Positions 55,311 through 63,088 of a stretch of 64,000 bases of DNA are shown piece after piece. A program made the position numbers and the translations under genes. Origin of the DNA: Belnapia sp. F-4-1 (GTDB lineage: Bacteria; Pseudomonadota; Alphaproteobacteria; Acetobacterales; Acetobacteraceae); NCBI RefSeq assembly GCF_000802185.1, contig NZ_KN676113.1:3761019-3825018 (forward strand), read 5' to 3'. Every line of letters begins with the position of its first letter. The stretch's first letter is position 1. Under the pieces are notes generated by a model, which was given only the letters and a program-made list of their open reading frames with translations, was not told where the DNA came from and made no database searches.

Positions 55311-55766
55311 ATGACTTTCGGACGACGCCACGCCACCCTCGGTGGCATTGCCTCGATCATCGCCGCGCCGCTCATGGCGCCGCTGCCCGCCGCGGCGCAG
55401 GCTGGCGACGAGCAGGCCGTCGCGCGCGCCGTCGAGGCGCTGACCCGGGCCATGCTCGATCCGGATCGCGCGAAACTCGAGCCGCTTTGCGCCGACGCCC
55501 TGAGCTACGGCCATTCGGCCGGCAAGGTCGAGAATAAGGCGGAGTTCATCGCCAACCTGCTGGCGAAGACTGCGGCCTTCCGTACCATCAACCTCAGCGC
55601 CCAGACGATCACGCTGTCCGGCAACGAGGCCATCGTAAGGCATGTCCTCAGTGGCGAGACCGAGACCCAGGGCAAGGTGACGCCGGTCCATATCGGCGTG
55701 CTGCAGGTTTGGCAGCGGCAGGGCAGCGACTGGCGGCTGCTGGCCAGGCAGGCCTTCCGGATCTGA
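55311..55766 (+). CDS. Exported SnoaL/DUF4440-like protein
   Basis: 151 aa: Tat-like or Sec signal (GRRHATLGGIASIIAAPLMA), then an NTF2-fold domain (VARAVEALTRAMLDPDR, LSYGHSAGKVENKAEFIANL, VHIGVLQVWQRQGSDWRLL). Periplasmic; function unknown. A strong ribosome site GGGGAGGAAAG precedes ATG 55311. The 217 bases before it hold no gene. Confidence 0.82.
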   Translation: MTFGRRHATLGGIASIIAAPLMAPLPAAAQAGDEQAVARAVEALTRAMLDPDRAKLEPLCADALSYGHSAGKVENKAEFIANLLAKTAAFRTINLSAQTITLSGNEAIVRHVLSGETETQGKVTPVHIGVLQVWQRQGSDWRLLARQAFRI

Positions 55767-55978
55767 CGGGACCGGGAAGGGTGGCTGCCTGCCAGGGATG
55801 GCAGCCGCCCACCCGGTGTAAGGCAGCCCTTCATCGGTTCGGGATATCCGGTGAATCCTGGGCCGGGCGCCCTCTCCGCCGACGCCTTGCAAGCCACTGC
55901 TGTGGATAGCGGGGAAAAGAGGGGCCGTCCTGCATTCGGCAGTGTTGTCGTGTTCATGATTCGTTCTAGGCTTCCGCC

Positions 55979-56173
55979 ATGCCCGACGATTCGCTGCCAG
56001 CCCGTCCTGCACCGTTCGAGCCCAAGGCACTGCGCATGATGCCAGGCGAGCGGGATCTCGTGGCGACGTTCATGGAACATGTCCTGGCGGCCCATCCGGC
56101 TTGGCCCTGGCCATTGATCGAGGAGGAGGCGCGACGGCGGGCCAAGGAGTTCCTCGCCACCTTGCCTCGATGA
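55979..56173 (+). CDS. Small protein of unknown function
   Basis: 64 aa, soluble, with LRMMPGERDLVATFMEHVLA and an Arg-rich helix (IEEEARRRAKEFLATLPR). No family recognised and no good ribosome site. Coding-like composition argues for it being real. The 212 bases before it are empty. Confidence 0.4.
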   Translation: MPDDSLPARPAPFEPKALRMMPGERDLVATFMEHVLAAHPAWPWPLIEEEARRRAKEFLATLPR

Positions 56174-56255
56174 TGGGGCGTCCGGGGAACGCCTCATGCA
56201 GGCGGCACCATCGGCTGCACGAGGCGTTCCCTGGGTGACCCATGGGGAGGAGAGG

Positions 56256-56651
56256 ATGAGCAGCCAGCCGGCCGCGGATGTCAGGGGTATCGCAGGCAGC
56301 CGCGAGCAGGACATGCCTGCCCGCCTCGAGATGATCGCGCGCTTGCTCGACAGCAACTGGCGGATTCCGGGCACGGGAATACGCTTCGGGACGGATGCCC
56401 TCCTGAGCCTGCTGCCGGCCGTCGGCCCGGTCGCCTCCACGGCCGTGTCGGCCTACCTGATCTGGGAGGCGCGCCGGCTCGGTCTGCCCGCCGGCTTGCT
56501 CCTGCGCATGGTGGCCAATGTCGGGCTGGATGCAGTCATCAGTGCCGTGCCGGTTGCAGGCTCCGTCGCCGATGTCTTCTTCCGCGCCAACCTCCGCAAC
56601 ATGGCCCTGCTGCGACGGCATCTCGAGCGGCGTGGCCGCCGGTCTCGGTAA
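56256..56651 (+). CDS. DUF4112 membrane protein
   Basis: 131-aa small inner-membrane protein. The family core runs from RLEMIARLLDSNWRIPGTGI through FGTDALLSLLPAVGPVASTA, with two membrane helices and a final RANLRNMALLRRHL. Function unknown across the family. GGGGAGGAGAGG just upstream supports ATG 56256 rather than ATG 56196. The following minus-strand RidA gene converges on it. Confidence 0.85.
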   Translation: MSSQPAADVRGIAGSREQDMPARLEMIARLLDSNWRIPGTGIRFGTDALLSLLPAVGPVASTAVSAYLIWEARRLGLPAGLLLRMVANVGLDAVISAVPVAGSVADVFFRANLRNMALLRRHLERRGRRSR

Positions 56652-56705
56652 GGCAGCACCGGCTGGCGGGGCGGGGGCTTGTCGTCAGCGTCCGCCAGGC
56701 CGCGC

Positions 56706-57107
56706 TCACGGCTCCGTCTTGCCGGCCGGCACCGTCTCAGCCAGGGCAACGCAGGCAAACCCCACCCGTGCCTCGGTCGGAACGCCGAACAGCGCGGTAT
56801 GGCGGGCCGGCAGCCCGGCCGGGAAGTGCCGCACATACTCGGCGTTGCATGCGGCGTAGTCGGCGCGGTCGCTGATCAGCATGGTGACCTGCACGACCCG
56901 GTCGAGGCTGCTGCCCGCCTCGGCGAGCAGGCCGGCGATGAAGGCAAGCGCATTGCGCACCTCCTCGGCCGCGGTGGCGCCCCGGTGGACCCCGCGCGCC
57001 GGGTCGTGCGGCGCCGAATGGCCCGAAACCCAGACCAGCCCGCCGGCCTTGACCGCCCGGCTGAAGGGACGGGCCTCGCCGGGCCCCGGTTGGCCGAGAA
57101 ACTCCAT
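56706..57107 (-). CDS. RidA/YjgF-family protein
   Basis: 133-aa trimeric imine/enamine deaminase-like protein. Motifs: GLVWVSGHSAPHD, EVRNALAFIAGLLAEAGSSL and FPAGLPARHTALFGVP. It keeps the general fold; the key Arg of true RidA (in xxRxxV) is replaced in the HTALFGVPT stretch, so activity is uncertain. Start ATG 57107 over the longer frame to 57155. Divergent from the PEP-mutase-family gene. Confidence 0.83.
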   Translation of the reverse strand: MEFLGQPGPGEARPFSRAVKAGGLVWVSGHSAPHDPARGVHRGATAAEEVRNALAFIAGLLAEAGSSLDRVVQVTMLISDRADYAACNAEYVRHFPAGLPARHTALFGVPTEARVGFACVALAETVPAGKTEP

Positions 57108-57208
57108 GGAACTCGCCCCTCGCTGCTGTCGCCCCAAGGCTGGGGACGAGCGCATCTATCGGTCAATCCGCATCGTGATAGGCTTCCGCCGGGACGGGAG
57201 GACAAGCC

Positions 57209-58033
57209 ATGCCTGCCAGCCAGGGCGAGAAGGCGGAACGCTTCCAGGCATTGCACCGGCGCGCCGGAGCATTCGTCATCGCCAATCCCTGGGATGCCGG
57301 TTCCGCCCGGGTGCTTGCCGCGCTTGGCTTCGAGGCGCTGGCGACCTCCTCGGGCGCATGCGCCGGCACGCTCGGCAAGCGCGACGGGGCCGTGACCCGG
57401 GATGAGACGCTGGCCCATGCGCGGGGGATCGTGGAGGCGACGGACCTGCCGGTGTCGGCCGACCTCGAGCGCGGCTTCGCCGATGCGCCTGCGGATGTCG
57501 CCGGGGCCATCCGGCTGGCGGCCGGGATGGGCCTCGTTGGCGCCTCGATCGAGGATGCCACCGAGCGCGCCGACAGGCCGCTCTACGGCCTGGACGAGGC
57601 GGTGGCGCGGATCAGGGCTGCCTCGGAGGCGGCCAGGAGCCTCGGCTTTCCCTTCATGCTGACGGCGCGGGCGGAGGGCTTCCTGCGGGGCGAGCCCGAC
57701 CTGGCCGGTGTGATCGCCCGGCTGCGCGCCTATGAGGAGGCCGGCGCCGACGTGGTGTTCGCCCCCGGGCTGCCCGACCTCGAGGCCGTGCGCATGGTCT
57801 GCGCCGCCCTGTCGAAGCCGTTCAACTTCATGGCCGGGATCAAGGGAAGGTCGTTCGCGGTCGCGGAGCTAGCCGCGGCCGGGGTGAAGCGGGTCAGCCT
57901 TGCGACCTCGCTCTACCGCATGGCCATGACCGGCTTGATCGAGGCCGCGCAGGAGGTGAGGGAGGCGGGCACCTTCGGCTATGTCGACCGGGCGCTGCCC
58001 ACGCCGCAGCTCAACGGCTTCATGCAGGGCTAG
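57209..58033 (+). CDS. Isocitrate lyase / PEP mutase family enzyme
   Basis: 274-aa TIM-barrel lyase family. Motifs ANPWDAGSARVLAALGFEAL, LPVSADLERGFADAP, GASIEDATERAD and MLTARAEGFL; the isocitrate-lyase signature Cys loop is absent, so it is not a true isocitrate lyase. It may cleave or rearrange 2-oxo acid or phosphonate compounds. GGAGG about 5 nt upstream of ATG 57209. A CaiB-type CoA-transferase follows 61 nt later, possibly the same pathway. Confidence 0.85.
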   Translation: MPASQGEKAERFQALHRRAGAFVIANPWDAGSARVLAALGFEALATSSGACAGTLGKRDGAVTRDETLAHARGIVEATDLPVSADLERGFADAPADVAGAIRLAAGMGLVGASIEDATERADRPLYGLDEAVARIRAASEAARSLGFPFMLTARAEGFLRGEPDLAGVIARLRAYEEAGADVVFAPGLPDLEAVRMVCAALSKPFNFMAGIKGRSFAVAELAAAGVKRVSLATSLYRMAMTGLIEAAQEVREAGTFGYVDRALPTPQLNGFMQG

Positions 58034-58094
58034 CGGCCGGCCCGGGGGCCGAGGCCGCGGCGCAGCTGCGGGCGATGACAGGGAGATGTCACGG

Positions 58095-59297
58095 ATGACC
58101 GGGATCTTCGCGGGCCTCAAGGTGATCGATGCGGCGACCTATGTGGCCGGGCCCTCGGCGGCCACGATCCTGGGCGATTTCGGCGCCAGCGTCATCAAGC
58201 TGGAGCCGCCCGGCGGCGACGCGTATCGCGGGTTGGCCGGCGCTCCCGGCCAGCCGCGGAGCGGGACGGACTACCCCTGGATGCTCGACAACCGCGGCAA
58301 GCGGGGGCTCGTGCTGGATCTCAAGCGCGCCGACGCCCAGGCGGTGCTGCACCGCATGATCCGTGCCACCGACATCCTGGTGACCAACACCGTGCCGCGG
58401 CTGCGCGCCGGCCTCGGCATCGAGCCGGACGCCTTGCTGGCGCTGAACCCAAGGCTGATCTACGCGGCGCTCACCGCCTATGGCGAAACCGGGCCGGAGG
58501 CCGACAAGACCGGCTTCGACGCCACCGCCTACTGGGCCCGCAGCGGCCTGATGGATCTCGTCAGGCCGGATGCCGGTGCCCCGCCGGCCCGCTCGGTGGC
58601 CGGCATGGGAGACCACCCGGCCGGCCTCGCCCTTTACGGCGCCATCGTCACGGCGCTCTACCGGCGCGAGCGGACGGGGCAGGGGGGCCTGGTGCATGCC
58701 TCGCTGCTCGGCACCGGGCTCTGGTCCAACGGCTTCATGGTGCAGGCGGCGCTGGACGGGGCGGAGTTCATCCCCCGGCCGCCGCGCGAGCAGGCGCCGA
58801 ACGCCATGGTCAACCTCTACCAGGCCGGCTGCGGGCGCTGGTTCCTGCTGGCCTTGCTGAACGAGGCGCGGCAATGGCCGGCGCTGCTGGAGGTGCTTGG
58901 ACAGCCGGGCTGGGGCGGTGACCCACGCTTCGCCGACCAGGCGCAGCGCCGGGCGAATGCGCCGGCGCTGGCCGCCATGCTGGGGGCCGCCTTCGCGTCG
59001 CGCAGCCTGGCGGAATGGCGGCCGGTGCTGGATGCCGCCAGCCTGACCTTCGATGCCGTGACGACCACGGCGGAGGCGGCAGCGGCAGACCAGCCGCGTG
59101 CCACGGGCGCCATTCGCCCGACGGCCGCCGGCCACTGGACGGTGGACAGCCCGCTCCACGTCGCCGGCGAGGCGAAGGCGCCGGCGCCGCCGCCGCCCGG
59201 CCTCGGCGAGGATGCCGAGGCGATCCTGGCCGAGCATGGCTACGCGCCGGCGGAGATCCGGGCGCTGCGCGAGGCCGGAGCGCTGGGCGGGCGGTAG
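58095..59297 (+). CDS. CaiB/BaiF-family CoA-transferase
   Basis: 400-aa class III CoA-transferase moving CoA between carboxylates. N-terminal GLKVIDAATYVAGPSAATIL and DFGASVIKLEPPGGDAYRG, RSGTDYPWMLDNRGKRGLVL, catalytic Asp in the KTGFDATAYWARSGLM region. Length is typical. ATG 58095 has GGGAG 9 nt upstream; ATG 58086 is in frame, but the site would abut it. Donor and acceptor unknown; the neighbouring PEP-mutase-family enzyme suggests a dicarboxylate route. Confidence 0.9.
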   Translation: MTGIFAGLKVIDAATYVAGPSAATILGDFGASVIKLEPPGGDAYRGLAGAPGQPRSGTDYPWMLDNRGKRGLVLDLKRADAQAVLHRMIRATDILVTNTVPRLRAGLGIEPDALLALNPRLIYAALTAYGETGPEADKTGFDATAYWARSGLMDLVRPDAGAPPARSVAGMGDHPAGLALYGAIVTALYRRERTGQGGLVHASLLGTGLWSNGFMVQAALDGAEFIPRPPREQAPNAMVNLYQAGCGRWFLLALLNEARQWPALLEVLGQPGWGGDPRFADQAQRRANAPALAAMLGAAFASRSLAEWRPVLDAASLTFDAVTTTAEAAAADQPRATGAIRPTAAGHWTVDSPLHVAGEAKAPAPPPPGLGEDAEAILAEHGYAPAEIRALREAGALGGR

Positions 59298-59458
59298 CGC
59301 GGCAGGCCCCGCACGGCCGCCGCATCCCACTTGTCTGCGCAACCATGCCTGCTCCGGCGGCCAGCCCGGCCGGCTGGGCTTGATCCGACCCGGCCGGGAT
59401 GGGCCAATGGCCTCGCAGGCCGCCGCCAATGCCCGCCAAAATGCCGAGGGAACCGTCC

Positions 59459-61090
59459 ATGCCCGAGCCCAAGCCCCTGTCGCCCCGCCGCCGCGTGCTG
59501 ACGGCCGGTGCCGCACTGGCCACGCTGCCGCTGCCCGGCCGGGCAGCCCCCGAGCCGCTGGCCGAGACCACGCATGGCAGGTTGCGCGGCAGCGCCAGCC
59601 AGGGCGTCCTGGCCTTCAAGGGCGTCCCCTATGCCGCGAGCCCGACCGGCGCCGGCCGCTTCAGCCCGCCCGGCGCGCTGGCGCCCTGGGCCGGGGAACG
59701 CCGGGCCGACACGCATGGCGCCTCGGCACCGCAGCTCCGCGGCGCCGGCCTGCCGGTATTCGCCTATACCAATCCGGTGGCGGAGCAGAGCGAGGACTGC
59801 CTGACCCTCGCCATCTATACGCCTGGCCTGCGCGACGGCCGGCGCAGGCCGATCCTGGTCTGGCTGCATGGCGGCGCCTGGAGCAGCGGGGCCGGCACCG
59901 CGCCCGTGCTGGACGGCAGCGCCCTAGCCCGCGAACAGGATGTGGTCGTGGTGGCGGTCAACCACCGGCTGAACCTGTTCGGCTTCCTCCAGGCCGAGGG
60001 CCTGCCGCCCGGCGCCGGCAACAACGGCGTGCTCGACATGGTGGCGGCGCTGCGCTGGGTACGCGACAATGCCGAGGCTTTCGGCGGCGATCCGGGCTGC
60101 GTCACCATCTTCGGCCAATCCGGCGGCGCGGCGAAGGTGAGCGCCCTGATGGCGGCACCGGCGGCGCAGGGGCTGTTCCACCGCGCCATCATGCAGAGCG
60201 GGTCCGGCGCATTGAGCCTCGCCACACCGGAGGATGCCGCCCGCGCCGCCCATGGCCTGCTGGCCGAGTTCGAGCTGCGCCCGACCGATGCTGCGCGGCT
60301 GCGCGACATTCCCGCCGACCGCCTGCTGGCGGCGATGGCCAAGGTGGTGGCGGCCAATGGCGGCGCCAACAACTTCCGACCGGTGCTGGACGGCGTGGTG
60401 TTCCACCGGCATCCCTTCCACACGGAGGCGCCCGCGGCGGCGCAGGACGTGCCGCTGCTGATCGGCTCGGCAGAAACCGAGGTGACCTTCTACCTGGCGC
60501 CGGACCGGGCAAATTTCTCGATCGGCGCCGAGCAGTTGCGTGCCCGGGTGCGGCGCTTCCTCCGGCTCGACGCGGAGGCCACCGAGCATGTCCTGGCCGG
60601 CTACCGGGCGGCGCTGCCTGCCGCCTCGCCAAGCGACCTTCTGGTAGCGATCTGCTCCGACCAGAACTACCGCATGAGCATGATCCAGGCGGCCGAGTTG
60701 CAGGCCGGGGCGGGCGGCGCACCGGCCTGGCTCTACCTGTTCACCTGGCGCAGCCCGGCCATGAGCGGTCTGCTGCGCACGCCGCATACCGCGGAGTTGC
60801 CCTTCGTGTTCGGCAATCTGGAAAGCGCGGCGGAGTTCACCGGCGACGGCGCGGAGCTGCCGGCGGTGCGCAGCCGGATGATGGCCCTTTGGGCCAATTT
60901 CGCCCGCACCGGCCGCCCCCAGGCACCGGACGTGCCGAGTTGGCCCCCCTACGAGGCCGGCCACCGTCCGACCATGCTGCTGGGCAACGACGCCCGCCTG
61001 GCGCAGGACCCGGGCGGCGCAGAACGCCAGGCGATGCGCGGGGTGCCGCGCTTCGAGTACGGCCACCCGGTGACCTTCGCCCGCGACTGA
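59459..61090 (+). CDS. Type-B carboxylesterase, exported
   Basis: 543-aa esterase of the carboxylesterase/lipase (para-nitrobenzyl esterase) family. N-terminal twin-arginine-like signal (SPRRRVLTAGAALATLPLPG). Oxyanion hole WLHGGAWSSGAGT, nucleophile in FGQSGGAAKVS (family usual is GESAGG), acid residue in GSAETEVTFY and His in TPHTAELPFVFGN. Start ATG 59459 follows GAGGG at a good distance. The 160 bases before it contain no gene. Substrate unknown. Confidence 0.9.
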   Translation: MPEPKPLSPRRRVLTAGAALATLPLPGRAAPEPLAETTHGRLRGSASQGVLAFKGVPYAASPTGAGRFSPPGALAPWAGERRADTHGASAPQLRGAGLPVFAYTNPVAEQSEDCLTLAIYTPGLRDGRRRPILVWLHGGAWSSGAGTAPVLDGSALAREQDVVVVAVNHRLNLFGFLQAEGLPPGAGNNGVLDMVAALRWVRDNAEAFGGDPGCVTIFGQSGGAAKVSALMAAPAAQGLFHRAIMQSGSGALSLATPEDAARAAHGLLAEFELRPTDAARLRDIPADRLLAAMAKVVAANGGANNFRPVLDGVVFHRHPFHTEAPAAAQDVPLLIGSAETEVTFYLAPDRANFSIGAEQLRARVRRFLRLDAEATEHVLAGYRAALPAASPSDLLVAICSDQNYRMSMIQAAELQAGAGGAPAWLYLFTWRSPAMSGLLRTPHTAELPFVFGNLESAAEFTGDGAELPAVRSRMMALWANFARTGRPQAPDVPSWPPYEAGHRPTMLLGNDARLAQDPGGAERQAMRGVPRFEYGHPVTFARD

Positions 61091-61104
61091 GGCCGCGGGT
61101 GACA

Positions 61105-61125
61105 CGAGGCCGGCTTCACGCCTCG
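61105..61125. terminator. Small hairpin after the carboxylesterase gene
   Basis: CGAGGC / GCCTCG stem with a 9-nt loop, 14 nt beyond the esterase stop. No T-run. The rest of the 230-base gap (61091-61322) shows nothing else. Confidence 0.3.
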
Positions 61126-61322
61126 CCTGTCGTCAACGGTGCCAAGCACCGAAGCCCCGATGTACGAGGCTGCAGCGACTGCCGCATCCGGCCGTCGCTG
61201 CAGCTTGCTTTCGGAACGGCGCAGCTTCGCGGGCACCGCGCTTAGGTGCTTGATGATGAGGTCATGCGACGCCGATGGGGCGCGTCCGTGGGCTTCGAAG
61301 CCTTGGGCCTTTCACGGCCGCT

Positions 61323-62903
61323 CTAGCGTGCCGCGGGCCGTACCGCGGCGGGGTCGTTGCGCTCATCCATGCGCGCTTCGTAGGTGAGTTCGGACCGCAT
61401 CGCCCAGAGCGCGTTCTGCAAATAGAGCGGCACCAGCATCGCATCGTCCAGCGCCGCCTGGCTGGCGCGGCGCAACAGATCCTCGCGCCGCGCCTCGTCC
61501 ATCTCCACCTCGGCCGCCGCCACCAGCGCGTCCATCGCCGGGTTCGAGTACTGCAGCCGGTTGGCGGCGCCGTGGCCCGCCTCACGGCTCGGGGTGCGCA
61601 GCACCGAGTTCAGCAGTACCGAGGCCTCGCCGGTGGAATTGCCCCAGGTGAGCAGCGCCGCCGGCGCTTCCCGCCGCGTCGCGCGATTGATGAAGGTGGC
61701 ATAGGGCTGAGCCTCGACCGTGGTGCGGATGCCGATGCGCGTCCACATCTGCCCGAGCGCCTGCACCACCCGGGCATCGTTCATGTAGCGGTCGTTCGAG
61801 CCGATCAGGGTGAGGCCGAAGCCCCCCGGATAGCCTGCCTCCGCTAGGAGGCGGCGCGCGCCTTCCGGATCGGCAGGCGGCACGGGCCGGTCCGGCAGGG
61901 CGCTGTAGGTGCCGGGCGGCATGAACTGCGTGGTGGCCAGCGCCGCGCCCTGCATCACCCGCTCAACGAGCATGCGCCGGTCGATCGCCATGGCCAGCGC
62001 CCGCCGCACGCGGAGATCGGCCAGCGGATTGGCCTCCAGCGGCCCGCCATTGGCCGCCGTCAGCAGCGGCACCGGGGGCGGCCGCGTGCCGTCGAGGGTG
62101 ACATACATCACCCGAAGGCTGGTCGTCTCGGCAAGGCGGAAGCGGCGGTCGGCACGAAGGCGGTCGAGATCGCTGGTCGGGACTTGGTCGATGAAATCCA
62201 CGTCGCCGGCGAGCAACGCGGCGGTGCGCGCCGCATCATTGGTGATCATGCGGTAGGTGACGCTCGTCCAGTGCGGGCGCTCGTCCCAATAGGCGTCGTT
62301 GCGCGCCAGTGCGATGCGGTCGCCCGCCGCATAGGAGGCGAGGCGGAAGGGGCCTGTGCCGATGGCGAGCCGGCCGCTGTTGAAATCTGCCGTCGTCGCA
62401 TCGGCATGCAGGCGGCGGCTGAGGATCAGCACCTGCGAAAGGTAGGTCGGCAGCAGCGGCGCCGGCCTATCGGTATGCAGGCGCAGCCGGCGCTCATCGA
62501 GGATCTCGACCCGGCTGATCGGCCGGATGTGGGTGGTGTAGGAAGCGCCGGGGCCGCGCACTTGCGGGATGCGCTCGAAGGTGAAGGCGACGTCCTCGGC
62601 CAGCAGCGGCGTCCCGTCATGGAAGCGCACGCCCTCCCGCAGGGTGAGCTCCCAGGCTTCCGTGCCGATCGGCCGCCAGCTTTCGGCGAGGCCGGGATGC
62701 AGCCGCGCTTTCGCATCCGTCGTCAGCAGCGTGTCGAACAGCATGGCCCCGACTTCGCCGTTCGAGCGGAGCAGGTGGTAGTGCGGATCGAGGGAGGAGA
62801 CCGGGGAGCCAAGGCCCATGGCCAGGCTTTGGGCCATGGCCGGGGCGGCCAGGCAGGGCAGCATGGCCAGGCCGAGCAGCAGCCGGCGCGGGCAGCGCGA
62901 CAT
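61323..62903 (-). CDS. ABC transporter solute-binding protein, family 5 (peptide/nickel type)
   Basis: 526-aa periplasmic binding protein. Signal MSRCPRRLLLGLAMLPCLAA then PAMAQ; SBP_bac_5 core with SSLDPHYHLLRSNGEVGAM, RFHDGTPLLAEDVAFTFERI, GTGPFRLASYAAGDRIALAR, DLRVRRALAMAIDRRMLVER. Permease and ATPase genes are not next to it. ATG 62903 with a GGAGGAGG site on the minus strand. An operator-like palindrome lies directly upstream of that site and is shared in sequence with the divergent Bug gene. Confidence 0.92.
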   Translation of the reverse strand: MSRCPRRLLLGLAMLPCLAAPAMAQSLAMGLGSPVSSLDPHYHLLRSNGEVGAMLFDTLLTTDAKARLHPGLAESWRPIGTEAWELTLREGVRFHDGTPLLAEDVAFTFERIPQVRGPGASYTTHIRPISRVEILDERRLRLHTDRPAPLLPTYLSQVLILSRRLHADATTADFNSGRLAIGTGPFRLASYAAGDRIALARNDAYWDERPHWTSVTYRMITNDAARTAALLAGDVDFIDQVPTSDLDRLRADRRFRLAETTSLRVMYVTLDGTRPPPVPLLTAANGGPLEANPLADLRVRRALAMAIDRRMLVERVMQGAALATTQFMPPGTYSALPDRPVPPADPEGARRLLAEAGYPGGFGLTLIGSNDRYMNDARVVQALGQMWTRIGIRTTVEAQPYATFINRATRREAPAALLTWGNSTGEASVLLNSVLRTPSREAGHGAANRLQYSNPAMDALVAAAEVEMDEARREDLLRRASQAALDDAMLVPLYLQNALWAMRSELTYEARMDERNDPAAVRPAAR

Positions 62904-62916
62904 AGGACGTCCTCCT

Positions 62917-62939
62917 CCTACCGACCGGCCGGTCGGGTC
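62917..62939 (-). promoter_or_regulatory. Operator-like palindrome upstream of the solute-binding protein gene
   Basis: Core CCGACCGGCCGGTCGG (62921-62936) is a perfect 16-bp palindrome. Reading toward the minus-strand gene, the 23 bases equal those of the site at 63038-63060 except for two central positions. It ends 13 nt before the ATG and overlaps the upstream part of the ribosome site. This resembles TetR-family operators. Confidence 0.7.
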
Positions 62940-63037
62940 TTCGTTGCCGCGGACGCTACGGCGCACGCGGCGGCAGGACAAGCCCCTGGTGACGCCGCGC
63001 TTGCAGGGGTTGGCTGGGAGGGCTAGGGTCCGCCCGT

Positions 63038-63060
63038 GACCCGACCGATCGGTCGGTAGG
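63038..63060 (+). promoter_or_regulatory. Operator-like palindrome upstream of the Bug receptor gene
   Basis: Core CCGACCGATCGGTCGG (63041-63056), a perfect 16-bp palindrome, is the partner of the site at 62917-62939. It ends 28 nt before ATG 63089. Two near-identical sites facing opposite genes suggest one repressor controlling both; no regulator gene lies in the window. Confidence 0.7.
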
Positions 63061-63088
63061 TCTGCGCGGACGGTAGGGAGGGCCAGGA

